In this document: piece after piece, positions 13,201-22,990 of the stretch
How positions within the stretch are numbered: the first letter of the stretch is position 1
Layout of the letters: each line of letters starts with the position of its first letter
Origin: Odontesthes bonariensis
Lineage: Eukaryota; Chordata; Actinopteri; Atheriniformes; Atherinopsidae
NCBI RefSeq assembly: GCF_027942865.1
Contig: NC_134524.1
Coordinates: 22,001,536-22,065,535 of the forward strand
Direction: 5' to 3'
DNA length: 64,000 bases
Notes under the pieces: generated by a model
The model's input: only the letters and a program-made list of their open reading frames with translations
Told to the model about the DNA's origin: nothing
Databases searched by the model: none
Translations under genes and position numbers: made by a program

Positions 13201-16200
13201 ATCGCTGGAACCAAGCAATCAAGCGAAAGATAATGGATGGATGGATGGACGAACGATCGCTGGAACAGGGGATGGGAGCAGCTTCAGGCTCAGGCTCGCT
13301 TGTGGATGGTTGTACTAGCATTGCTGTTATGCTAGGCTGTGACAAGGTCGATGATCTCACCACCCGCAACCGTGAAGCATGTTTTTTGCTTGTCGCATGG
13401 CTCCGCAACGCGTGTTCCCACATATTCGACAGAATATGTGGTCATCAATTCGCGATAGCTAGCCTCTGAAATCGTCATTTTCGAGCCAACTTTCTTGGAA
13501 CCTGCATTTGCTAGGCATGTTTGCCAACTGACGCCGAACCACCACTGCCAGACTTCAGTGGGCTCGAAGATATTGCATTCTAGAATGTTGCACATTACAG
13601 CGCGAAACCAAACCATCTCTGGTGAAGCGTTGTAGTTATAACCAGAAACAATGTTATACACCAAACAAAAAAGTAAGCAACAAAATACACTCAAGTTTTG
13701 CTTCTACACAACTGTTAAGAAAATTCCATGACTTTCCATGACTGGAAAAACTTTTATGAAATTCCATGATATTCCAGAAATTCCATGACCCGTGGGAACC
13801 CTGTACACTAATCTCGCAATACGACACGCTATTCAGCCAACGATACGATTTGATACACTTATATCATTTTCTGGGAAAAATAAAATAAAGGGACAGTGTG
13901 ATTTGACATGAATCATTGCTGATTGGATTGGTGGTCCAACCTTTGAACCGGAGAGACAACAGAGCCAGACAAACAGAAACAAACGAACATGTCACAAACG
14001 TGAGAGCTATGCACTTTAGACAACATTTTTATTTACTAATATATCACCGTTTTGTATGTGACCCCCTGGCATTGTATTGTATTACCTTAATGTTCTGTGT
14101 TTTCACTAATTGTAATGTCTGACTTTTCAATAAAGTTTGCTTTAAAAAAAAAAAATAAATAGATACTCGCGGCTGAAAAATCGATACTTTATCGGGAAAC
14201 GAAATATCGATATATATCGCAGTATCGATAAAATTGCTCAGCCCTAGTGCAATGTTTGTTTGTTCACCTTGGCATAGCGTCTGAGAAACCGGTATGGGAT
14301 GGGGATGTTGATGTCAAACGACAGCGTCTGCAGGATGTTGGCCTCCATGGAGATGAGCTCCTCCCTTTTGTAGGCATCGTCGCAAATGTAAAGGAAGTCG
14401 TCGAGACCAGGCGGGCTGCGCTCCTGCAAACAAATGTTAGATGATGAGAAAGTGTTTGGGTGAAAATGGAGGGCAGCTGAGTCGGCTCCTCGGTGAGCGA
14501 ATTCTCTCCCATCAAGTGCTACAAAATGAAAACCCTGACAAAACTGGGGAAAAAAATAAATAAATAAACAAACTAATAAATAAAGGTGAGCTTTGAAGGT
14601 TTTTGCGTCCTCACCTCAAATTTGGAGGCTATGAGCATGGCGGTGGAGCCGACAAGCTGCAGCAGCTCCCTGTGGACGGGGGTTTTGGACAGGTAGTGGT
14701 CTGTCATCTTAACAGCCAGGTAGAGGGTCTCGTGGTACAGCTCAAAGTTTTCCTACAAAAACACGCAGACGGGCAATAAAGTGGGGTTCCGTTGTGCCTC
14801 AGATATGGAAAAAAAAATAAAAATAAAGTTGAAATTCTATTAAACACCAGCAGAACTCACCTGCACTTCAACCAGCCAGTCCACGAGGATCGCCCTCATC
14901 TCTGGGTTCAGACTCGGCTGCGAGGGCATGTAGTTACAGAGGACAAACTTCTCCTGCAGACGACGAATCACAGTAGAGGAAAATAGAGATGACCTTTACA
15001 TTTGCTATTAGTCTCTGAAGAGGCCTCAGAAGCAAAAAAGGGTTAAAAGCTACTCGAATCCCTCAAAAATAAGAAAAAGAAAAAGATAAGGAGGTTCCAG
15101 CTCAGTGAGGCTCACCTCTCTCTGCTTGAGATAGTCAAAGATGTCCTTTGCATACTCTGGACACATGTAAGTGTCCTCCGAGTTCTCAGAGTCGATGTCG
15201 AACTCCTTTGGGATCTACATGGATGGAGGAAACAGAAATTAGATGCAAAAGTCCTGAAACATTTTCGCTCCCCCCCACCCCCCACCTTATTTTTAATGTC
15301 TCATTTTCCTTACATGTTGTCTCTGAAGGTGTGCCGGCACATCCCGGGCAGCAGGGGGCGAAGCATCCACAAGCTTTTCCACTGGAGCTGTGACATCCCT
15401 CTGCGGCTCTTCCTCTTCCTCCTTCTCCTTTTCCCTCTCCTCCGTATCAGTCGTCTCCCTGTCAGTCGACGTTCCCTCAGAGCTCACCGACGATGACCTG
15501 CAGGAGGCGAGAGGCTGAGAATTAAAGCCACCTGCCACCAGCAGGAGAGGCACAACACACACACAAAAAAAGTCATCTGAGAAGGTTACAAATGATTCAC
15601 TTTTCCACGTTGGCTTGATTCTTTGCAGACACCGACTTGGTTTTCTTTGCCGCCTTCTTCCCGGTCTCCTTCTTCCTCCCAGGAAGGCTGATCTGAACCT
15701 TATGAGCCTGGGAACGTAGGTGGGATAAAGAGTTTTAAAATAACAGAGTGTGTCTGAAATGATATAGTCAGTTCGAAATTCCTCTCTGAGAAACCACCCA
15801 AAGGCCAAAATGGGCCCAGTTACTTCAGAGAGATGCACCTTTCGAAAAATTTAATCAAAATCAAGCTGGTGAAGATGTTTGAGGGAAACCGAAAAGGTCT
15901 CAGGCATCAGCCTGATGAAGGAGATTCTGCTTAAAGCACGTTTAAAGACTGTTAGACAGCTCGCCAAGATGCAGTGGAGCTTCAGCTAAGAAGGAAACTA
16001 AAGTCTGAGGAATGCTAATTCAGGAATTTGAAGAGGAACATCTTTAAAACTGTTGGAAAGAAAAAAAAAAAAGTTGCTTAAAACATGTTAAAACGCTGAG
16101 AAATGATATACGTGACTGTTTTTCCCAATCGATATTCTCCTCAGGATTTTATGGTCAAGTCTAAAAATCACAAATCCCTGATCTGAAATGTTCTAAACAG

Positions 16201-19096
16201 GACATGCTACGATACATTAGCCTCGGACTAGCACAGCGGTGGACAGGCACAAAGAAATCGCTCAGGGAACTCAGTCCTGGTCATCTTACTGACAGGGGAG
16301 GGTTATGTGTGCTATGTTGCAATGATATACCACCAAGTAACATAACAAGAGTACAACCATGTCTGTATATATCCAAATGTCGGTATTTAGGAAGATTAGA
16401 GGCCTTTAAAATGTGAAAGTACAGGTCAGGGCCAGACTTTACCATGAAGCAAAGTAGGCATACATGTTGTGGGCAAGCAGCGGACTGCTTAAACTCAGAC
16501 AGATGTTACACAAGGATGAGTGTTAGGCTCCATATCATTTCAGCAGTTTCCGTTTGATCAAACCTGGAAAATTCTCCTCTCTTTTTCTAAGCTGAATAAA
16601 CTAATGCCTGTGCGACTGTTAGCTATGCTGCCTCTCTGGATATCGCTTAAATGCAACCAAGCTAAATTCGCCCTCCTCTAACCAACCATAATCACATCAC
16701 CGGTGCTCTCCTTTCATTGAGCTCTACGTCAACTGCTCCGTTTCACTTTGACTTGGTGCCCTCTCTCCTACCATCAGTCTCACCCTCCACGTCCCGGCCA
16801 ACTTCGCCAACTTGCACTGAAGTTGTTACAGGTCGTAATGTGCATGCACCGAGTTACACATCATGGAGTGGTTTCGCAAAGAGCCAGCAACACCCCGTGG
16901 TGGTTTCAGGTCTTCACACCCACCCAGAGAACCAAAGTTTCAGAGGTAACCGCGGTGGGTGGAGGACTCTGGATTTCTGCTTTTTGCAACGCCACAATGA
17001 TTGAAAGCCGAGGGCCACCACAGACATCTGCCCCATTTTTCACCTGGTACCATTACAAACTTTTACCAAAGACACATGGAAATATCAGTGACCCAACTGT
17101 ATCATGTGCAGGCCTGATGGTGGAAGCTGATTACAACTTTTTTCTATAAAGACTAAACAGACTAAACATGGAGAAGCAGCATTTAGCTGTTATGCTGCAA
17201 ATAAGTGGAACAAACTGCCAGTGGAGATTAAACTTTCACCAAATGTAGACATTTTTAAATCCAGGTTAAAAACATTTCTTTTCTTATGTCTCTATGCATG
17301 AAATCTGCACGATATCTTTTAACTTATCTTGACTGTTGCTTGTTTTTAAATTAATTTAAATTATTGTATTTGTTTCTCTTTATATTCTTTTATGTATTTT
17401 TAATGCTTCTTCCACTCCCCGCTGCAATGCTTTTATTTTATGTAAAGCACTTTGAATTGTTCTGTACATGAAATGTGCTATACAAATACATTTGATTTGG
17501 TTTTTAAAGGCTTAAACCTTTTGCTGGCAAGGTTACACAAAATAAAAAAAATTTTAAAAAAAAACACAACACAACACCCCATATATAAAGGACAGGTTGT
17601 TGCTGATGTTTTACTCATGCTATCATTTTCAAACAGGTCTTCCATTAAAAGGCTCAGGGTGGTGCTTGATCCCGAACAGCCTCCTCACAAAGCTGCATGT
17701 TTTAATGGATTACTGACCTTGTGAACTCCCTGTCATCGTATACCATGAAATAATTGAGCAACCCATCAGTAGTTTTCAGTGGTACTCGTTTACTCAGCTG
17801 CAGTCCATTAAGCAGAACTTTATTCATTCTGCCTCCCTTTCCTGTGGTGGAACTTCAGTTCTCCAGCAGCCTCTCAGCTGCCATTTATCAACATAGTGAT
17901 GCTGGCTTAGAGGACGGAGAACTTTGGCGCTCATCGCCAAATTTTGTAGTGGACACAACAAATACAGCATGAACGGAGGCCAAATTAAGAGTCAGAAACA
18001 CAAGTGGAATTTTATGCTTACAACGTTTTAGGTTTTACATTTTTAGATGATGTAACAGTCTCATCTAGATCCAAATCAAGGACTGTGTGATGATAATTCA
18101 CTGATTCTCCAGAGGTATTAAACACACACTGATGTGGTGCCGCATCTCTGAAGCATGTTTACACCAACAGCTTCCACACAGTCCTCAGTACAGCTGAAAT
18201 CACTGCACAGACTGTCTGTGAGTCGCCTGAAAGGTGATGTTTGTCAGATTGAACTGCAGTTACAAAAATCTGGATTTCTTATTTATTTTTTTTTTAGAGC
18301 AGAGCAACACGCTGGAAATGCCATAGCCAGCCACAAGTTGACACATTTTCTTAAAGGGAATCAATCAGGATTTCTGACACATTTAGCCGCCTGACATAAG
18401 GCAAAGGAAGCAGAACGAGCACACAGTTATTGGGAATTCGGCTCCATTAATACACGCTTGTGTTTCCCTGTTTTTGCAAGATGGTGCAGAAAAAGGGGGC
18501 GGAAGACACGCCACTACAAGAGAAACAGGCCAGCAGGGAATTCAGTGTACAACCTTTTTCCATGTAGCATGTAAAGAGGAATCAGGAAATAAAGTCTATG
18601 CAGAGTGAGACAGTGGCTGTAAAAAAATAAAAATAAAAAAATAAAAATCTCATGTCCAGCTCACCCTCCCAAACTGCATTCTACAACTAAGCACTTACGT
18701 TGGTGATGTCGATAAAAGCGGTCCTCTTCTTTGGAGCTCCATGGGGAGGGGAGGAGGACCTCTTCACCTGTAGGCCTTCCTCCTAAAACACACAAACACC
18801 AAAAACAAAATGCACACGAATTTAATTTTTAAAAAACCATGCGTTGTGCATGCCGCTGATAGAAGAAACGATGCATTACGTCGGTGCAAAACAACATACA
18901 GTTAAACCTTTGTGAGGAACGATCGGCTGCTGCACTGTGTTTGCTGACCTGTTAGGATTTAAACGGCCAACACAACACATTGGAAAACACAGTTCACCTC
19001 GCTCCTTCTTACCTGGTTTTCAGTCCCTGCTGCATTTAGCTTGGGTATCCTGCTCCCGGCGGCGGCTGTGGATTTCTTTCCCCTCGTTAAAGGCAT
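10188..19096 (-). CDS. ccnb3: Cyclin B3 (G2/mitotic-specific cyclin), complete
   Basis: B-type cyclin that activates CDK1 and drives M-phase and meiotic anaphase events. Coding exons, 5' to 3': 19096-19013, 18782-18699, 15707-15601, 15497-15314, 15214-15116, 14953-14861, 14752-14615, 14423-14268, 11960-11811, 10496-10366, 10260-10188. All junctions have GT/AG and join in phase to give 432 residues. Residues 48-56 (RTAFIDITN) form the destruction box in the B3 style, with Phe where B1/B2 have Leu. Residues 57-153 are a low-complexity basic then acidic linker. The cyclin N box starts near 190 and carries MRAILVDWLVEVQ (205-217). It continues through LYLAVKMTDHYL and the B3-typical FLYICDDAYKREEL (exon 14423-14268). 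The C box follows with MDTLTLARYFCEMSL. The length fits non-mammalian B3; the mammalian protein is far longer through one expanded exon. The start is the first ATG after a good acceptor, and MPLTRGKK is a typical B-cyclin N-terminus. Confidence 0.95.
10303..10327. repeat. TA microsatellite in ccnb3 last intron
   Basis: An alternating TA run between exons 11 and 12. Confidence 0.8.
10366..10496 (-). CDS. ccnb3: ccnb3 exon 11
   Basis: 131 bases starting in phase 0 with SPILHFHSGYQ and ending in RNKYAH plus two bases of a Lys codon. It belongs to the C-terminal cyclin box. Confidence 0.93.
10690..11759 (+). mobile_element. Nimb/I-like LINE 3' end in ccnb3 intron 10, interrupted
   Basis: Plus-strand frames give ELVQKAAARLVFNLSKFSHT (about 10728-10790) and, after an insertion, LVLAYRAVEGTAPSYLQAMV and LFSVLAPRWWNDFPTDVRTA. 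These are the last part of a non-LTR reverse-transcriptase protein. The 3' end GTCGCTTTGGATAAAAGCGT followed by TAATG repeats is the tail I associate with Nimb-type elements of fish. It lies antisense to ccnb3 and is defective. Confidence 0.72.
10843..11206. mobile_element. TTAA-flanked nonautonomous element inside the LINE
   Basis: It is flanked by TTAA at 10839-10842 and 11207-11210. Removing it rejoins the LINE sequence CATCCAG-TTTAAGACTCTGG, so it is a later insertion. TTAA duplication fits Kolobok or piggyBac type elements. The internal phrase TTCTGGAAGTAGAATATTAAAT resembles the element at 54987-55573, so the two may be related. Confidence 0.65.
11811..11960 (-). CDS. ccnb3: ccnb3 exon 10 (C-terminal cyclin box)
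   Basis: 150 bases, phase 0. It encodes AGMDTLTLARYFCEMSLMEV and ends ITKDLGGW before a GTGGGT donor. It is separated from exon 9 by a 2.3-kb intron filled with a nested transposon. Confidence 0.93.
12092..13803. mobile_element. Inner DNA transposon with hAT BED-finger remnant
   Basis: The termini read CCGGGTTCCCA and TGGGAACCCTG, and TACACT flanks both sides (12086-12091, 13804-13809). Subterminal CCATGACTTTCCATGAC-type repeats occur at both ends. On the minus strand near 13423-13320 a frame reads WEHALRSHATSKKHASRL, like the end of a BED zinc finger in hAT transposases. Frameshifts follow and the catalytic domain is missing. A 6-bp duplication would be unusual for hAT, so the superfamily rests mainly on the BED-like piece. 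Confidence 0.6.
12591..12874. repeat. 81-bp near-perfect inverted repeat, 122-bp loop
   Basis: The arms at 12591-12671 and 12794-12874 are reverse complements with a single mismatch that I can see. They lie inside the 12092-13803 element. Such a stem in an intron would fold strongly in either transcript. Confidence 0.9.
14268..14423 (-). CDS. ccnb3: ccnb3 exon 9
   Basis: 156 bases, phase 0. FLYICDDAYKREEL and LSFDINIPIPYRFLRRYAK identify the gene as B3 rather than B1, B2 or cyclin A. Confidence 0.95.
14615..14752 (-). CDS. ccnb3: ccnb3 exon 8
   Basis: 138 bases, phase 0. It encodes NFELYHETLYLAVKMTDHYL and LVGSTAMLIASKFE, the middle helices of the N-terminal cyclin box. Confidence 0.95.
14861..14953 (-). 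CDS. ccnb3: ccnb3 exon 7 (MRAILVDW)
   Basis: 93 bases, phase 0. It holds the cyclin-box signature MRAILVDWLVEVQ, which contains the hydrophobic-patch motif used in substrate docking by cyclins. Confidence 0.95.
15116..15214 (-). CDS. ccnb3: ccnb3 exon 6
   Basis: 99 bases, phase 0. It encodes the approach to the cyclin box, including CPEYAKDIFDYLKQRE, a very conserved B3 segment. Confidence 0.92.
15314..15497 (-). CDS. ccnb3: ccnb3 exon 5 (acidic linker)
   Basis: 184 bases. It opens with the last base of a split Lys codon and encodes a Ser/Thr- and Glu-rich disordered linker ending HLQRQH. The reading frame joins both neighbours. Confidence 0.9.
15601..15707 (-). CDS. ccnb3: ccnb3 exon 4
   Basis: 107 bases starting in phase 0 with AHKVQISLPGRKK. 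It encodes a lysine-rich stretch and ends two bases into a codon, which the next exon completes. Confidence 0.9.
16200..17170. other. ccnb3 intron 3 interior, unassigned
   Basis: Short open frames (up to 133 codons near 16748-17149) show no family features. The stretch ends at a LINE tail, so part of it may be decayed LINE sequence. Confidence 0.35.
17170..17505 (+). mobile_element. L2/CR1-like LINE 3' end
   Basis: It reads NKWNKLPVEIKLSPNVDIFK then a stop, followed by a 3' region with TGTAAAGCACTTTGAATTG and TGTGCTATACAAATACATTT. This is the usual fish L2-type terminus with a short repeat tail. It lies within ccnb3 intron 3 in antisense orientation. Confidence 0.65.
18297..18470 (+). repeat. 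Unclassified dispersed repeat, copy 1
   Basis: It shares blocks such as GCAACAC-TGGAAATGCC, AGTTGACACA and TTATTGGGAATT-CG, in the same order, with 38062-38235. No termini or coding sequence were recognised. Confidence 0.5.
18699..18782 (-). CDS. ccnb3: ccnb3 exon 3 (destruction box)
   Basis: 84 bases, phase 0 at both ends, residues 29-56. It ends exactly at the destruction box RTAFIDITN, which marks the protein for APC/C ubiquitination. Confidence 0.9.
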
Positions 19097-19137
19097 GCCT
19101 GGCTTCTTCCAGTAAACAACTCTCGTTGCGCCGTGGT
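19013..19137 (-). CDS. ccnb3: ccnb3 exon 2 (first coding exon)
   Basis: The acceptor is read as TCATAG before 19137, preceded by a T-rich stretch. 19137-19097 is 5' untranslated, and 19096-19013 encodes residues 1-28 (MPLTRGKKSTAAAGSRIPKL onward). The donor is GTAAGA at the left edge. Confidence 0.85.
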
Positions 19138-19348
19138 CTATGACACACACGAAAATTAAAAAATTTAAAAAAAAAATGGCGCGTTGGTTTTAGAAACTAA
19201 GTTGAGCGGCTCAACGTGCAATAGTTTGGACAAATGAATGAAAAAGGACAATGCAGTATGCACACTTTGACGTTGCACGGGTGGGGTTAACTCTCGTGAA
19301 CGGGGTCCTTGCTCGAAATGTAACTGTCGTGTTAATGTTTTGTCTTAC

Positions 19349-19450
19349 CTGACTGAGTATTCCTCTCTTGTGTAATCCAGTTTTCGGTTCAAAGCGCCTG
19401 TGTCGGTAGTAAATATCTCAAAGCGGCTAAATTGTTTCGTAGAGGAGAGC
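19349..19450 (-). other. ccnb3: ccnb3 5' untranslated exon 1 (approximate)
   Basis: On the minus strand a clear donor (CAGTCAG|GTAAGA) closes an exon at 19349. It is the natural partner of the acceptor at 19137. The transcription start is not determined, so the right edge is a guess. Confidence 0.5.
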
Positions 19451-19533
19451 GCAAACAAAAAGTGTTACAGCTGAGAATCTAAATCTCCAGCGCCTCATTC
19501 CTATTGGCTGGAATTTGAGCCGGAGCGACCAAT
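19388..19533 (-). promoter_or_regulatory. ccnb3: CCAAT boxes and CHR-like element of ccnb3
   Basis: Two CCAAT boxes face opposite ways (ATTGG at 19503-19507, CCAAT at 19529-19533). A TTTGAA cell-cycle homology-like motif on the minus strand lies at 19388-19393, directly after GGCGC. Mitotic cyclin promoters are typically driven by NF-Y on paired CCAAT boxes and repressed through a CHR. The arrangement fits that logic, but the spacing of about 26 bp and the position of the CHR relative to the unknown start are not textbook. Confidence 0.5.
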
Positions 19534-19862
19534 CAGAAAGTCGCTAAGGATGCAGCTTGCGAGGAAGCGTTGGTTTCATCACAACGGCTCCGCCCGGTAA
19601 GTCAATGTGAGAAATAATGAAACATTAAGCAGAGGCTATGTAAACAACTGATCACATTTTAGAAACATTGCATTTATGAATTTAGTACTTTATGTAAACG
19701 CCAGTAGAACCTACGCCAAAGATGACTTCATTGTGAAAATATATCTCCACCCATCTCATAATATTGATTTTCCAATAATATCCAACGAACCTTGAAAGGG
19801 AGGAGCATTTCAGATTTCAAACCTCCTGGCAACCAATAGAAATGTAAGCACTGAGGCACTTG

Positions 19863-20700
19863 TTGCAGAGTGGTGTAAAAAGAGAGTGGCGACACTCCCA
19901 TAGACTTCTATTGAAAGAAAGGAATGCGGAAGTCACGTGGGTCACGGAGACGCCACAGTTCCAAACAACGGACGCAGCTCCGTTAACCTCAATTGCTCGT
20001 CAAGAACAATTACTGGTAAGTTAATAAAATAACAGCATTTTAAACGTTTTTTTACATTTTTAAGCATTATCTATCAGAAGTATACTCTTAGACATCGTTA
20101 TTTTTATATTTGGTTAGCATGAAATGTCGATGTTGATGTTAAAAATGGAATGGATTTAGGGACCTAGCTTAAAGCTTGGTAACGGAGGCTAACGTGAGGT
20201 AATTAACGTGATCATTTCACTAAAGTCCGTTAACTTTTTATTGTCAGGTGACATTGTGTAAAGTTGTTTTGATTGTTAGGTTTTAAAACATTACCAAAAT
20301 ACTATATATTTAATACATTTTTGGTATTTCTGACGTATTTTCTCCGGTAAATTGATTAAATTACTACATTTTTGGCATAGTGAGGCATTAGCTGACTGTT
20401 CTTTAATTAAGTAAGTTTTTTTCAGCATGACTTTGCAGCTGTGATAATAAATTTATTAATTTCTCTGTTGTTGTCAGGGAGGTCAGCAGATGTGGTGCTC
20501 GCTGCTGCCATGGATCAACCCTTAGGACTTCAGAACTTTTCTACAATGTCCAAACCCTTGAATTTGATCAAATACAGTTCATTGTTGCAGATTAATCTAC
20601 CCAACAGTAGAGATAGCAGTAAAATAACTTCTTTATTAAGGCTTGTTTTACATGTTCTATGATGACATTTTATAATAAAATGTTTGGTTTAAATCTGTTT
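19863..20700 (+). ncRNA. Possible divergent two-exon transcript
   Basis: A donor TACTG|GTAAGTTA at 20015/20016 and an acceptor TTGTTGTCAG| at 20477/20478 define an intron of 462 bases. The second exon runs to an AATAAA at 20674-20679. It holds a 50-codon frame starting at 20510 (MDQPLGLQNFSTMSKPLN...) in a fair start context (GCC before ATG). It faces away from ccnb3, about 400-500 bases from its start region. Part of exon 1 has an inverted partner at 21230-21330, so the unit could be repeat-derived. It is non-coding or a micropeptide, if transcribed at all. Confidence 0.3.
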
Positions 20701-20779
20701 TGTTTATTTTTTTCACAACTGACACATTTATTTTGTCATTAATATGGTTTTAACCAGAAAAAAAGTTAAATTCATATTT

Positions 20780-22080
20780 TAATCCATCCATTCATTATAC
20801 CCGCTGAATCCGTCGATCGGGTCGCGGGAGGGGGGGGCTCATTGTCCATCTGACACCAGAGAGAACAGACAGACTGAATGACATCTTCTACAGATAGAGT
20901 GTTTGGGACAACAGGAGTAAATCCTGGGAACAGACAGTAACATCATGCTCTGTTGAAGGATGTAGATCTGAAGGTAAGCTGGACCACTGGCATGATTCAG
21001 TATAAAGGAGGACGAGGTAGCTGCCCCCTGCTAGCATGCAGGGGTACCCTCTACGATTTAAAATGGTGATAAATGTGTCTCTGTGCTCCAAAAAAGAAAA
21101 ACGTTGATTAAAATACATAGTCGGTGAAGTGATCAATGCACATTATGGGTCAATATTTACCGAAAATTGCGTCGTAAATGTTAAAGTTATCGTTTTTGTG
21201 CTCCGTCCCGCTAAAACCCGTTCAAACTGACTGACAGCGCTGTGATGTTTGGAACTCCGGAGGCTCACATGAACCACGTGACAGCCCTAGCGGCGACTTC
21301 AAAGCGTGTCGCAACTCTGTATTACTCTATAGCTCTGACTTGTTGGTGCTACGTTATGGAATGATTAAATGAACACATGTATCCATCTGTCAACATAAAC
21401 ACGAACCGTTAAATGCACGGATACTTGCAGACTGCCGATATGTATAGAACTGACCACAGCAGATGATATTCCTTTAAGAGTGAATCATTTTTGTCATGAT
21501 ATGACTATTAGTTCAGTACACAGGTTGTGTTGAATGTTACTGCACATGTTTCTGATGGAAAAAAAGAAGAACAAAGAATTGGCTTTTGTTTTTTGTTTTA
21601 CAGAATAGTAGCTTTATTTATTATTTGATCTGCTTATTTGGGATATAGCTCAGTAATTCAATTCATTCCATTCAAAATTTGAATCACATTCAAATGTGCA
21701 TTTTATGAGCTGATGTTTGAATTGGCTCACAATTTTTGTTCCTCTTAACTTTAATCGGACACCCTAACAAGGCATACAATAAATACGTGAGTCCTGAATG
21801 CTTATATTTAATCATCACTGGTTTAGGGTTAAGCACTTTTGCGTTACTGTGTGAAAAAAAAGAAGAAAACTGGGTTAGTCTGAGCTAAACCAGACTCTGT
21901 ACAAAATCAAACTTCTCAAAGAAGAAAACACACCAACATTATGAAAATATGAAATGAAATGGAAAAAAAATACTTCATCTATTGAGATAATTCATATTGT
22001 TGCAGTATTTTTTCATTAATTTATTTTTCATTTGAAATAAAACAATCACTAGTTTTCACTTTGTATTGTTTTGACTGCTG
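20780..22080. other. Intergenic, mostly unassigned
   Basis: A partial copy of the CATCCATTCATTATACCCGC-type fish repeat lies near 20785-20850. 21230-21330 is an inverted partner of 19863-19960 (shared GTCACGTGG and GTTCCAAACA). The remainder is AT-rich with no gene. Confidence 0.4.
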
Positions 22081-22084
22081 GCAG

Positions 22085-22990
22085 GAAGAACCTCCTGCAC
22101 CTCTCAGCGTCGCTGAAGAAGCCTTACACTGATCATACTCCGTTTTTTAAATACAGTGTTAATATCGAGGTTGGGCCTTCCTTATCAGTTTGTTCAGTTT
22201 CTTTGAGTCTCTGCCGGCTCCTGATGCTGTGAAGATTATCTACATCTGTTGGGGCCAACAGATGTAGATAATACTCTTCACCACAAATTTATAGAAAATA
22301 TGCAACATCTTAGTGCAAACACTGAAGGACCTGAGCTTTCACAGTCTTTCACGTCCTTTATTGAAGACAGCCTTAGTGTTGCATTTTTGGTCCAATGTGC
22401 TGTCCTGGTAAACGTCCAGGTATCGGTATTCCCCAACCACCTCAATGTCTTCTCATAGGATGGAGACAGTGTTTGGCCTTTTCCTGGTCCTCTTAAAATC
22501 CCCAATCATCTCTGGTTTTGTTTGCGTTCAAGATTGCACAATTGATTCCCACACAATTCCCACAACAACTGCCGAGTCATCAGAGTATTTCTGGAGCTGA
22601 CAGCCCTCTGAGTTGTACTGAAAGTCTGGGGTGTACAGAGTGAAGAGATATGGTGAGAGTATAGGCCCCCTGTGGTGCTGCTGTCCGCCTTCTTAACCCA
22701 CACAACTGGGGGTCTGTTCCTACAGTAGTCAATAAGTCAAGTAGTTGTGAAAACATCCACTTTCATTTCCTGCAACTTCTTACATAACATTACAGGCTGA
22801 ATTCTGTTAGAAGCATTGTAAAAAAATCAAAGAACATGATCGTCACAATTCAGATGAGAGTGGGGTCACTGAATCAGCAAACCCAGGCATCAAGCAAAAT
22901 GTAGTTGGTCCTGAAAGATGTTCACTTACTTACTTAGGTGAGCCAGTCGCAGTCTCTCCAGAATTTCCATGATATGGAATTTTAAGTCAA
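22085..22990 (-). mobile_element. Non-LTR reverse transcriptase relic
   Basis: Minus-strand pieces in three frames follow the order of a fish LINE protein: LFTLYTPDFQYNSEGCQLQ (about 22650-22590), then EYRYLDVYQD-TLDQKCNTK (about 22435-22380), then a C-terminal block to about 22085. Frameshifts and stops show it is dead. Rex1-like or RTE-like, clade uncertain. Confidence 0.6.
22235..22272. repeat. 18-bp perfect hairpin
   Basis: ATTATCTACATCTGTTGG, a two-base GG spacer, then the exact reverse complement. It lies inside the LINE relic, so it is probably a local inversion product rather than a regulatory site. Confidence 0.85.

Larger units (their letters stand above)
12072..14246. mobile_element. 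hAT-type element in ccnb3 intron 9 (outer)
   Basis: It begins TAGGGCTG and ends CAGCCCTA, with a perfect 8-bp duplication GTGCAATG at 12064-12071 and 14247-14254, diagnostic of hAT. Its right part carries repeated ATCGATA-like sequence. A second element (12092-13803) splits it near its left end. The right edge of the outer element lies only about 20 bases from ccnb3 exon 9. Confidence 0.85.

Noticed and set aside
13211..13250. GGAT tandem repeat as a RTE-type LINE tail
   Set aside because: Only three or four units and no adjoining LINE sequence on either side.
15293..15838. 181-codon minus-strand frame as a separate gene
   Set aside because: It is ccnb3 exon 5 extended into its flanking introns.
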